From: Cupriavidus respiraculi | GTDB taxonomy: Bacteria; Pseudomonadota; Gammaproteobacteria; Burkholderiales; Burkholderiaceae | Reading direction: 5' to 3' | DNA: 64,000 bases | Assembly (NCBI RefSeq): GCF_914271545.1 | Contig: NZ_CAJZAH010000002.1 | Span: 992,001 to 1,056,000, forward strand | Shown here: positions 18,373 through 27,564 of the stretch, piece by piece | Position numbering within the stretch: position 1 is the stretch's first letter | Layout of the letters: every line of letters starts with the position of its first letter | Program-made: the position numbers and the translations under genes | The notes under the pieces: generated by a model | Seen by the model: only the letters and a program-made list of their open reading frames with translations | What the model was told of the DNA's origin: nothing | Databases searched by the model: none

Positions 18373-19230
18373 ATGCGCCACGCATTCGCACGAGCGGCCC
18401 GTCCGGCGGGCTGGACGGTGCTGGCCCTGCTGCTGTGGCTGTTCGCCCTGCTGCCGCACACGGCGCGGGCGCAGGACGGCTTCGTGCCGGTGCCGGCGCT
18501 GACGCAGCGCGTGACCGATCTGACCGGCACGCTGTCGCCCGACCAGCGCGGCGCGCTCGAGAGCGTGCTGGCCGAATACGAGCAGCGGCGCGGCAGCCAG
18601 ATCTTCGTGCTGATGGTGCCCACCACCGAGCCGGAAACCATCGACGCCTACAGCATCCGCGTGGCCGACGCCTGGCGCGCCGGACGCAAGGGCATCGACG
18701 ACGGCGTGATCGTGCTGATCGCCAAGGACAATCCCGCGGGGCTGCGCAAGATGCGGCTGGAGGTGGGACGCGGCGTGCAGGGCTCGCTCACGGACGCCAT
18801 GTCGCGCCGCATCCTTCAGGACGTGATGGCCCCGCACTTCCGCCAGAACGATTTCTACGGCGGCCTCGCGGCCGGCATCTCGGCCATCCAGGCCACCATC
18901 GACAAGGAAGCGCTGCCGGGCCCGCAGCCACGCCGGGCGGCGCAACAGGACGACCTGTCCGACTGGGTGCCGGTGCTGTTCCCGCTCGCCATCATCCTGT
19001 TCTTCTTTGTCTCCGCCTCGCGCCGGCGCGGCCGCGGCATCGTGGTCGGGCGCGGCCGCGGGCGCGGCTGGGACGCCGCGGCCGGTGGGCTCGGCGGCCT
19101 CGGTGGGCTGGGCGGCTTGGGCGGTGGTTGGGGTGGCGGCCATCGCGGCGGTGGCGGCGGCGGATTCGGGGGATTCGGCGGCGGCGGCGGTGGCGGCTTC
19201 GACGGCGGCGGCGCCTCCGGCAACTGGTAA
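18373..19230 (+). CDS. TPM-domain membrane protein with Gly-rich tail (YgcG-like)
   Basis: A 285-residue protein: signal peptide with likely cleavage after ARA (about residue 33), a periplasmic TPM domain (VTDLTGTLSPDQRGALESVL to about residue 170), one membrane helix near 198-220 (VLFPLAIILFFFVSA), an Arg-rich cytoplasmic stretch and a C-terminal tail of glycine repeats ending GGASGNW. Such Gly-rich tails are usual in this family. TPM domains have been linked to phosphatase activity and photosystem repair in plants; in bacteria the role is open. It is in one operon with lemA and a second TPM gene. Confidence 0.92.
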   Translation: MRHAFARAARPAGWTVLALLLWLFALLPHTARAQDGFVPVPALTQRVTDLTGTLSPDQRGALESVLAEYEQRRGSQIFVLMVPTTEPETIDAYSIRVADAWRAGRKGIDDGVIVLIAKDNPAGLRKMRLEVGRGVQGSLTDAMSRRILQDVMAPHFRQNDFYGGLAAGISAIQATIDKEALPGPQPRRAAQQDDLSDWVPVLFPLAIILFFFVSASRRRGRGIVVGRGRGRGWDAAAGGLGGLGGLGGLGGGWGGGHRGGGGGGFGGFGGGGGGGFDGGGASGNW

Positions 19231-19247
19231 CCCGACGGAGCACGACC

Positions 19248-19757
19248 ATGCCCTCCATCGCCCGCGCCTGGCGCCATCTGCGCACCTCGCCCCGCACCGC
19301 CGGCAGGCATTTCCCCGAAGAGGCGCTCGCCCGGCTGCACGAGGCCATCACCGCTGGCGAAACGCGCCACCACGGCGAAGTGCGGGTGGTCATCGAGTCG
19401 AGCATGCCGGTGTCGCTCGCATGGTCCGGCACCACGCCGCGCGAACGGGCGCGCGCGCTGTTCGCGGCGCTGGAGCTGTGGGACACCGCCGACCATACCG
19501 GCGTGCTGCTCTATATCAACCTCGCCGACCACGCCGTCGAACTGCTGGCCGACCGCGGCATCGACGCGCGCGTCGACAAGGCGACCTGGCGCGCGCTGTG
19601 CGATGAACTGGCGCGCGGACTGGCCGCCGGGTTGTCCATCGAGCCGGTCCTGGCCACGGTGGGCAAGATCAACGATCTGCTCGCCCACCACTTCCCGCAT
19701 GTGGACGAACACGGCCACAATCCGAACGAACTGGACGACCGCCCGATCGTGCTGTAG
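19248..19757 (+). CDS. TPM-domain protein, cytoplasmic type
   Basis: A 169-residue TPM-fold protein with no signal peptide or membrane helix. The core GEVRVVIESSMP, ARALFAALELWDTADHTGVLLYINLADHAVELLADRGID is typical of the second TPM protein found after lemA and the long TPM gene. The ATG at 19248 follows CGGAG. The stop is 21 nt from the convergent M48 protease gene. Function unknown; probably works with the two upstream products. Confidence 0.9.
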   Translation: MPSIARAWRHLRTSPRTAGRHFPEEALARLHEAITAGETRHHGEVRVVIESSMPVSLAWSGTTPRERARALFAALELWDTADHTGVLLYINLADHAVELLADRGIDARVDKATWRALCDELARGLAAGLSIEPVLATVGKINDLLAHHFPHVDEHGHNPNELDDRPIVL

Positions 19758-19778
19758 TGCCGCGGACGCGGCGTCCGC

Positions 19779-20882
19779 CTAACGGCCGGTGGCGGCGGCG
19801 CCGCGCAGCGCCTCGATGCGCTCGCGCGTCAGCGGGTGCGTGGAGAAAAAGCTGCCCTCGTCCGCTGCCTGGCTGTCCTTGGCGCCGGCCGCCGCATCGC
19901 CGCGGTGATGCCGCTCCAGTCGTTCCAGCACGTCCGCCAGCGCGGTCACCGGCAAGCGGTTGCGACGCATGACGTCGACGGCATAGGCGTCGGCGGCGCG
20001 CTCGTGGTCGCGCGAGTAGCGCAGCGTCAGCAGGGCCGCCGGCACGCCCGCGAGCAGCGTCGAGACATCGCCGAACACATAGGCGGTGAAGGCCCCGATC
20101 GCCGACGCCTGCACCGCCTGCTGCAGGCCATGGCGCCCGGCGACGTGGCCCGCCTCGTGCGCCAGCACGCCCAGCAGGCCGGCACCGCTGCCGACGAGCG
20201 CGACCAGTTCGTCGGTGATGACGATGGTGCCGCCGGGCAGCGCAATGGCATTGGCGCCGAGCCGGCCGCCCTGGCGGAACAGCAGCCGATAGTCGTGGCC
20301 CGGGTCCGCCGGCAGGCTCAGCGCGGCGAACGCCGCGCGGATCTGCTGCTGCCGGGCCGCCGGCAAGGTGCTGGCTGTCAGCAGTCCTTCATCGAGGCTT
20401 CGCAGCGTGGCCTCGCCCAGGCGCGCCTCGACTGCGGCCGGCACGCTGAGCGCCACCGCGGCGGCGGTCCACGGCAGCAGCACGTAGTAGCCGAGCAGCA
20501 GCGCGACGATCAGCCCGGCCAGCGCCATGCCGACCAGCTTCCAGCTGTTCTGCGCCCGCGCGACCCAGCCCTCGCGGTGACCGGTGGCCGCCAGCAGCGC
20601 GTCGAGCGCGGCATGGTCGTGGATCTCGCAGAATGCCCCATCGTCGAACGTCACCAGCCGCGGCGCGCGCCGCACGCGCTCGGACACGCGCAGCGCCGAC
20701 AGCGGCGCGCGGCGCAGTTCGCGGCCATCGAGCGACTCCACCACCGCCGTCTTTCCGGCGACGGACACCGTGACGGCATGCGCGCGGGACGACTTGCCGT
20801 CGAAGTACGTGGCGGCGACGGGTGCGACAGGTGCGGCGGATGCCGCGGCCTGGGACGGTGGGCCTTGCATGTCTTGCGTCAT
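19779..20882 (-). CDS. M48 family metallopeptidase, membrane-anchored
   Basis: A 367-residue zinc peptidase. A cytoplasmic N-terminal region (to about residue 112) precedes a hydrophobic helix (115-137). The catalytic domain follows with HEAGH (zinc ligands His242 and His246, base Glu243) and the third ligand Glu294 in RDHERAAD. It resembles HtpX/Oma1-like M48 proteases that remove damaged envelope proteins. The ATG at 20882 lies 8 nt after the stop of the yjgN-like gene, so the two are co-transcribed. The open frame continues to 22400, but that part overlaps yjgN antisense-free reading and is not used. Substrate unknown. Confidence 0.93.
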   Translation of the reverse strand: MTQDMQGPPSQAAASAAPVAPVAATYFDGKSSRAHAVTVSVAGKTAVVESLDGRELRRAPLSALRVSERVRRAPRLVTFDDGAFCEIHDHAALDALLAATGHREGWVARAQNSWKLVGMALAGLIVALLLGYYVLLPWTAAAVALSVPAAVEARLGEATLRSLDEGLLTASTLPAARQQQIRAAFAALSLPADPGHDYRLLFRQGGRLGANAIALPGGTIVITDELVALVGSGAGLLGVLAHEAGHVAGRHGLQQAVQASAIGAFTAYVFGDVSTLLAGVPAALLTLRYSRDHERAADAYAVDVMRRNRLPVTALADVLERLERHHRGDAAAGAKDSQAADEGSFFSTHPLTRERIEALRGAAATGR

Positions 20883-20890
20883 GGGCGCGA

Positions 20891-21973
20891 TCAGAGCGCG
20901 ATATCGATGTCGTACCAGTCCGCGGCGGCGTCGCCCAGCGCGCCTACCTGCGCGGTTTCCTGCGCCACGAAGGCGTCGAGCGGGCCCGCGGCCATCATGG
21001 TGACGGCCTGCAGGCGGTAACGCGCGGCGCGCACCCGCGCGAACGGCAGGAACAGACCCAGCGTCAGCGCGATGCCCAACAGGTTGGTCACGTGGATCAG
21101 GAACAGGCGGCCGGCATTGACCTCGCTGCGGAACGTATGTGGCCCCAGCGTCGTGCGGTTCCACACGAGGTTCTGCAGCCGCGCGCCGAACACCGGCCCC
21201 ACCGCGAAGATGGCCAGCATCAGCGCCGCCACCGCGCCGGCGGGATGCACCGCCGCACCCGTTCCCAGGGCGCCCGCGACCACGGCCTGCAGCAGCAGCA
21301 ACGCGGCCGCGATGCCGATCACCACGCCGGCCACGCCGAGATACATGACATAGAACTGCCGCGCGGTGGCCGAGAACGCGAACGGCGCGGTGCCGAAGCG
21401 GGTGTGGCCGTGCTGGAATTGCTTGAAGCGCTGGTGCGCGAGCGGCGCCAACGTATAGAGCGACAACATGGTCAGCAGCGGCCACAGCAGAATGACCCGA
21501 TAGCCGTCGCGGTCGCCGCCCGAGAAGGAAAAGCGCAGGCCGCGGTAGCTGGAGTTGGCCATGCGGAAGCGCAGCGAGCGCACCAGCAGCAGCGGAAAGG
21601 CCACGGCCAGAGCGAGCGCCAGCACCACCGTGAGCCACGGGGAAACCTGGCTGCTGGACTGGAACAGCACGGCCAGCACTAGCACGATGGCCCGCCCCTT
21701 CAGGATCGCGAGCGGGCGGCCGTGGTAGTCGAACGTCGCGCCGTCGAGGCGCGTGTTCCGATAGAAATACTGCAGCGTGCGCACCTTGGCCCAGGCCGAA
21801 TAGATGCCCAGCGTGACGATCGTCAGCAGCGTGTTGACGATCCAGATGCGGAAATACTCCGACCCGGAGCCGGTAAAGGCCATACGCAGCGGCCGGGGAG
21901 CGGCATTTGCCGCGGTGGCGGACATCGGTTCCGCGCCGGCGGGTGAATCGCTGGCGAATGCGGTGTCGTTCAT
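20891..21973 (-). CDS. YjgN-like DUF898 membrane protein
   Basis: A 360-residue polytopic inner-membrane protein of the DUF898/YjgN family. Diagnostic blocks are FTGSGSEYFRIWIVNTLLTIVTLGIYSAWAKVR near the start and LRFSFSGGDRDGYRV in the middle. It has about six to eight hydrophobic helices. GGGAGA lies upstream of the ATG. It is followed directly by the M48 protease gene; the same pairing of DUF898 and M48 proteins occurs in other proteobacteria. Biochemical role unknown. Confidence 0.93.
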   Translation of the reverse strand: MNDTAFASDSPAGAEPMSATAANAAPRPLRMAFTGSGSEYFRIWIVNTLLTIVTLGIYSAWAKVRTLQYFYRNTRLDGATFDYHGRPLAILKGRAIVLVLAVLFQSSSQVSPWLTVVLALALAVAFPLLLVRSLRFRMANSSYRGLRFSFSGGDRDGYRVILLWPLLTMLSLYTLAPLAHQRFKQFQHGHTRFGTAPFAFSATARQFYVMYLGVAGVVIGIAAALLLLQAVVAGALGTGAAVHPAGAVAALMLAIFAVGPVFGARLQNLVWNRTTLGPHTFRSEVNAGRLFLIHVTNLLGIALTLGLFLPFARVRAARYRLQAVTMMAAGPLDAFVAQETAQVGALGDAAADWYDIDIAL

Positions 21974-22439
21974 TGTTGTTTTCTCCCTGTTCGAATGGTC
22001 GGCCGACGCGCCCGCATCGGCGCTGGTCTTGGCGCTTGTATCGATGATGCAACCGGGTTCGGCCCACGCTTCTGCGAGACCGAAAGTTCCCGCCTCTCAT
22101 CCAACTGGACGAGGCCGGCCTCGCGCTGTGCGCGGGGCGCCGCGCGGGCGGGCGCATTTTCCTACGCCATCTGGCGGCTTGCGCCGTGTCCATGCGGCGC
22201 GCGCTGCCCGGCGACGTCGCTGGCCGTCCCTTGGACCGCTCTTGCCACCGGAGCGGCGGACCCTCGCCCAGTATCAGACGTGCAACCTCGACGCTCTTCC
22301 ACCAACGTGCCGGGCGGCAGCGGCGCGCGACTTTTGGACGCTTCGCAGCCGCCATGCGCCGAGGCCGGCCAGACGGGTTTTTACGTGACATTCCGTCCAC
22401 TCCGCAAGTGCCAAAGCCGCCCCCGAATCACAAAACCGT

Positions 22440-22527
22440 CATGTGAACATGCCGCTACGGTCATAAAAGTGACGGCCTGTCGTAACGCCAAGGAAACATC
22501 CTGTTACATCCCATCGGCACTGTAACA
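22440..22527. promoter_or_regulatory. Cluster of three short dyads in an AT-richer segment
   Basis: Three inverted repeats follow each other: CATGT-N2-ACATG (22440-22451), GTCA-N6-TGAC (22460-22473) and TGTTAC-N14-GTAACA (22502-22527). They sit in a locally AT-rich patch 470 nt upstream of yjgN, and no downstream gene is clear. The pattern fits operator sites, but no regulator is indicated. Confidence 0.4.
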
Positions 22528-23111
22528 AGCCGGCGAAAGAGATCGGCCAGAAATTCAAGGACTTATGGTCGATGGCACGTTCGTCGCTCTATGCATCGTT
22601 ACAACCTGAAGGGGTTCCAACGAGGCCCTCCACCACCGCCGACACGGAACGGGCGCGAAAAGATGGCGACGGTGACGACGACGTGCATGGAAACCGGGGA
22701 AGTGAGGCGCCAGGCCAGGGCGACAAGACATGGCCCACACCAGCGCGACCGCAGCGGCGCGACGGCGATGACAGGGAGCACGCTGTGTTCAGGACGCGAC
22801 TGGATTTCCTGGGGAGGACAAATCGAGCCGCGGCGTCCGACGCGAAAGAATAAGCCGCTCAGCGGTGAACCGTCGCGGCGCGATGGTGCCAGCCGGCAAG
22901 CCGGCGGGCGCGTCACTGAGATCGGATGGCGCCGGGAGGTGCATCCGAGCGTTCCAACCGGGGGCGGCCGACATCCAGTCGGCCGTGCCCGGGTTCGTTC
23001 TTCCCCACAGCGCCCAACGCGCCGCCGACCGGCGCGGCACAACCACAAAACGTCCTGCCACCGGGGATAGCACCCCGCGCTGCCCAGGGCAACAAACGGG
23101 GAGCTAGCATC

Positions 23112-23375
23112 ATGACCACGAACAGACATCGCGGCGGCCAAATCGCGGCGCGCACGTCCTGCCCGCTTTCCACGGTACGGCTGGCCCGTCGCCGGGACGG
23201 CATTGCGGTCACCCTCGGCGCGCGCGCCGCCACCGGGACGCGCGCCAGCCTGCGCGCGGCGACCGCCAGCACGACAGCCTGGCATAGACGGTGCCGCCGC
23301 CCGGCCGCCGCGGCCGCCGTGCCTTGTCACCCGCCGCGGCGCGGCAGCGTGCCGCGCCCCTGCCGGCCCGCTTGA
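23112..23375 (+). CDS. Possible small hypothetical protein
   Basis: An 87-codon frame starting at ATG 23112 with GGGGAG eight bases upstream. The product is very rich in Arg, Ala and Thr and has no family I recognise. The last third (Arg/Pro-rich) looks like non-coding translation, so the frame may be spurious or damaged. It lies 57 nt ahead of the metallophosphoesterase gene on the same strand. Confidence 0.25.
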   Translation: MTTNRHRGGQIAARTSCPLSTVRLARRRDGIAVTLGARAATGTRASLRAATASTTAWHRRCRRPAAAAAVPCHPPRRGSVPRPCRPA

Positions 23376-23432
23376 CCGCGCGCCCGGCCTGCTGAACACT
23401 GCCATGCAGCCCACGCCCTGCATGGAGAGCCG

Positions 23433-24221
23433 ATGCGGATTCGAATCCTCAGTGACCTGCACCTGGAGCACAACCGCCCCGCCGACATTCCGCACTGCCC
23501 CGCGGACCTCGTCATCCTCGCGGGAGACATCGCCAACGGCGGAGCGGGCATCGACTGGGCCGCCCTGACCTTCGACTGCCCGGTGATCTACGTACCCGGC
23601 AATCACGAGTACTACGAGACCACGTTCCACCACGCCGACGCGCTGATGGCGGCCGCCGAGCAGGCCACGCGCCGGGTACGCCTGCTCAACGGTGGGGTGG
23701 CGACCTTCACCCCGCGCGGCGGCACGCCGGTGCGCGTGATCGGCACCACCTGGTGGACGGACTACATGCTGTTCGGCGCGGACCGGCGCGAGGCCAGCAT
23801 GCTCGCCTGCCGCGACGTGATGCTGGACCACCGGATGATCGGCATCGAGGACGAGGCCGGCCGCAAGCGGCGCTTCGCGCCGGCCGATGCGCTGGCGCGC
23901 CACGAGGCCGCCACGGCCTGGCTGGCCGCGCAGCTGGCCACGCCGTTCGACGGCAAGACCGTGGTGGTCACGCACCATGCGCCCGACATCGGCAGCCTGG
24001 ACCCGCGCTATGCCCACGATCTGGTGTCCGCGGGCTTCGTGTCCCGCCGGCCCGACCTCGTCGCGCAGGCCGACCTCTGGGTGCATGGCCACACCCATAC
24101 GAGCTTCGACTACCGGCTCGACGATGCGCGTGTGGTCTGCAACCCGCGCGGTTACATCCACCGCCAGAGCGGCGCGGCCGAGAACACGCACTTCGACTGG
24201 TGCAAGGTCGTGGAGCTCTGA
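23433..24221 (+). CDS. Calcineurin-like metallophosphoesterase
   Basis: A 262-residue cytoplasmic protein with the full dinuclear-metal phosphoesterase motif set: LSDLHLEH (DxH), LAGDIANGG (GDxxN-like), PGNHEYY (GNHE), VVVTHHAPDIGS and HGHTHTSFDY (GHTH). The likely activity is hydrolysis of a phosphomonoester or diester; the family (YpfB/Icc-like) gives no substrate. The ATG at 23433 follows GGAGAG. It converges on groL and shares a strong terminator with it. Confidence 0.93.
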   Translation: MRIRILSDLHLEHNRPADIPHCPADLVILAGDIANGGAGIDWAALTFDCPVIYVPGNHEYYETTFHHADALMAAAEQATRRVRLLNGGVATFTPRGGTPVRVIGTTWWTDYMLFGADRREASMLACRDVMLDHRMIGIEDEAGRKRRFAPADALARHEAATAWLAAQLATPFDGKTVVVTHHAPDIGSLDPRYAHDLVSAGFVSRRPDLVAQADLWVHGHTHTSFDYRLDDARVVCNPRGYIHRQSGAAENTHFDWCKVVEL

Positions 24222-24264
24222 GCGGCCCCGGCGTCCGGGACGCGCGCCGAACGGCAACGCCATG

Positions 24265-24300
24265 AAAAAACCCCCGCGGGTTCGCACCCGCGGGGGTTTC
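24265..24300. terminator. Bidirectional rho-independent terminator
   Basis: A perfect 14-bp inverted repeat (24268-24281 and 24286-24299) with a 4-nt TCGC loop. On the minus strand a run of six T follows, serving groL; on the plus strand TTTC follows, serving the metallophosphoesterase gene. Confidence 0.93.
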
Positions 24301-24340
24301 GTTACTGCCAGCTACTGGTCGCCGGAAGGCGGACCGGCAA

Positions 24341-25996
<1,656 letters not shown>

Positions 25997-26089
25997 CTAA
26001 ATCGGTACAGGGGGTATTTCGACAAGTTGCCGGGTCCCGCCTCGGGGATGCCCCGGCTGGCGCCGGACGACTGGCGTCCGGCCTTCGCC

Positions 26090-26380
26090 TTACTTGTTCA
26101 CCACGGCCATGATGTCTTCTTCGCGCATGACCAGCAGTTCCTGGCCATCCACCTTCACGCCTTGGCCGGCATACTTGCCGAACAGCACGCGGTCACCCAC
26201 CTTGACGTCCAGGGCGATGTTGGCGCCCTTGTCGTCCTTCTTGCCCGGGCCGACGGCCAGCACTTCGCCTTGATCCGGCTTTTCGGCAGCATTGTCGGGA
26301 ATCACGATGCCGGAAGCGGTCTTGGTTTCATTGTCCAGACGCTTGACGATCACGCGGTCGTGCAAAGGACGCAGATTCAT
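26090..26380 (-). CDS. groS: Co-chaperonin GroES (Hsp10)
   Basis: The 96-residue lid of the GroEL cage. It starts [16 protein letters not shown] and has the mobile-loop sequence [18 protein letters not shown], with end [16 protein letters not shown] precedes the ATG at 26380. A CIRCE operator and a strong promoter lie about 100 nt upstream. Confidence 0.99.
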   Translation of the reverse strand: MNLRPLHDRVIVKRLDNETKTASGIVIPDNAAEKPDQGEVLAVGPGKKDDKGANIALDVKVGDRVLFGKYAGQGVKVDGQELLVMREEDIMAVVNK

Positions 26381-26470
26381 ACGGACTCCTTAGTACTTGT
26401 GAGCAATGGTTCGCAAAAATGACCCGACAAGAACTGCGGGCCATTAAAATGGGACGTCGGGCAGGCGCTG

Positions 26471-26497
26471 TTAGCACTCTCACCCGACGAGTGCTAA
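26471..26497. promoter_or_regulatory. CIRCE element, HrcA operator of groESL
   Basis: TTAGCACTC (26471-26479), nine bases, GAGTGCTAA (26489-26497): a perfect match to the CIRCE consensus. It directly abuts and shares one base with the -10 hexamer, so HrcA bound here would block transcription start. HrcA itself is not in the window. Confidence 0.97.
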
Positions 26498-26526
26498 TTA
26501 TAGGGACGGCACATTGCCTTTTCAAG
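26497..26526 (-). promoter_or_regulatory. groESL promoter (sigma-70, possibly also sigma-32)
   Basis: On the minus strand TTGAAA (26520-26525) and a perfect TATAAT (26497-26502) are spaced by 17 bases. The -35 region reads CTTGAAA and the segment before the -10 is CCC, so it also resembles a sigma-32 heat-shock promoter (CTTGAAA, CCCNATNT). Confidence 0.85.
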
Positions 26527-26631
26527 ACACGAACTTGAGAAGGGTTTACCCTAGGCCGCGCAAAATCATCGCCGCGGGCCCTCTCCGGCCCCTCGCGCGC
26601 GCCCCTCTTTCCTTCCCTGCCGAGCCGAACG

Positions 26632-26973
26632 GTGACCGTTTCCCTGTCCTACGCCTATCTTTCCATCGCCATCGTCGCGGAGGTCATCGCCACCTCCGCG
26701 CTCGGCGCCTCCGCCAATTTCTCGCGGCTGTGGCCTAGCGTGGTGACCGTCGCGGGCTATGCCACGGCGTTCTGGTTCCTGTCGCTGGCGCTGCGCGGCA
26801 TGTCGATCGGCGTCGCCTACGCGATCTGGTCGGGCGTCGGCATCGTACTGATCTCGCTGGTGGGGTGGCTGCTGTTCAAGCAGCGGCTGGACGTGCCGGC
26901 CATCGTCGGCATCGGGTTGATCATCGCCGGCGTGGTGGTCATCAATGTGTTTTCCCGCTCCGTCGCGCACTGA
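26632..26973 (+). CDS. Small multidrug resistance (SMR) family transporter
   Basis: A 113-residue, four-helix inner-membrane antiporter of the EmrE/SugE family. The membrane-embedded Glu17 (IAIVAEVIATSAL), essential for proton and substrate binding, is present, as are GMSIGVAYAIWSGVGIVLI and the final helix VGIGLIIAGVVVIN. The start is GTG at 26632. EmrE-type (cationic drug) versus Gdx-type (guanidinium) cannot be fixed; the sequence around helix 3 is closer to the EmrE-type. It diverges from groES. Confidence 0.93.
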   Translation: MTVSLSYAYLSIAIVAEVIATSALGASANFSRLWPSVVTVAGYATAFWFLSLALRGMSIGVAYAIWSGVGIVLISLVGWLLFKQRLDVPAIVGIGLIIAGVVVINVFSRSVAH

Positions 26974-27010
26974 GCGGCACTGAGCGGCACCGAGCGGCAT
27001 TGAGCGCCGG
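26971..27010. repeat. 10-bp tandem repeat, four copies
   Basis: Copies of TGAGCGGCAC: two exact, then CGAGCGGCAT and TGAGCGCCGG. The first copy contains the TGA stop of the SMR gene, so expansion would not alter the protein. Confidence 0.8.
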
Positions 27011-27013
27011 ACG

Positions 27014-27039
27014 GCAAAAACCGCGGACGGGCCGCGGTT
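27014..27039 (-). terminator. Rho-independent terminator of the ArsR-like gene
   Basis: Inverted repeat AACCGCGG (27019-27026) and CCGCGGTT (27032-27039). On the minus strand it is followed by a run of five T. It lies 48 nt past the stop of the ArsR-like gene and may also stop read-through from the SMR gene. Confidence 0.75.
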
Positions 27040-27087
27040 CGGCGTGCATCGGAAGCGAGGGAGCGAGCGGCGCGGCGGCCGCCGTGG

Positions 27088-27378
27088 CTAGGACAACAGG
27101 CCGGAGCTGTCGAGGTAGCCGAGCGCCTCGCGCACCGCGCGGCGCGCCTTCAGGCTGTACACCACGCGCCGATCCTTGACGGTCAGCGCGAGGATATCGG
27201 CCTGCAGCAGCTCCTGGAAGACGCGGCTCGCGCGCGGCAGGCTCAGGCCCAGCGAGGCCGCCAGGTCCGCGGCGGGCACCCCTTCGTCGCCGGCCTCGAG
27301 CAGCGCGCGGCAGATGCCGACCCGGGCGGGTTCGGTCAGAAGGGCGTAGGTGAGGGTGCTTTCCTGGCTGGCGTCCAT
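27088..27378 (-). CDS. ArsR-type winged-helix regulator
   Basis: A 96-residue protein with the ArsR/SmtB wHTH fold: YALLTEPARVGICRALLEAG, the recognition region ADLAASLGLSLPRASRVFQELLQADILALTV, and a wing DRRVVYSL. No metal-binding CxC motif is present, so a non-metal signal (redox or oxidised thiol) or simple repression is likely. The gene stands alone, convergent with the SMR gene and ahead of the molybdenum oxidoreductase pair. Its target is unknown. Confidence 0.88.
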   Translation of the reverse strand: MDASQESTLTYALLTEPARVGICRALLEAGDEGVPAADLAASLGLSLPRASRVFQELLQADILALTVKDRRVVYSLKARRAVREALGYLDSSGLLS

Positions 27379-27564
27379 GTTGCTACATTAAGCGCGGCAC
27401 ACCTTGAAATCAACCGGGGAATCCCGGCCCGGCCCGGGCTTTGGCTTCGCAGCAACAGCCTCCGACCACCCCCGCTTTTCCACGCATCGACGCAAAAGGC
27501 CGCGTGCTAGGCTGTCGCGGCCCTGTCCCCGTCCGCCGTACGCGGTGTCGGCCGCGCCCCGGAT

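Larger units (their letters stand above)
21974..23432. other. Gene-poor region of about 1.46 kb
   Basis: Frames in this stretch give compositionally odd, Arg/Pro-rich products on both strands with no recognisable domains, and I call none with confidence. The segment 22430-22560 is AT-richer and has three short dyads, listed separately. One small frame at 23112-23375 has a ribosome site. The region could be a regulatory leader, an untranslated RNA or decayed genes. Confidence 0.6.

Noticed and set aside
22599-24287. Minus-strand 562-codon frame across the metallophosphoesterase gene
   Set aside because: It is antisense to a gene with complete catalytic motifs, and its translation has no recognisable family.
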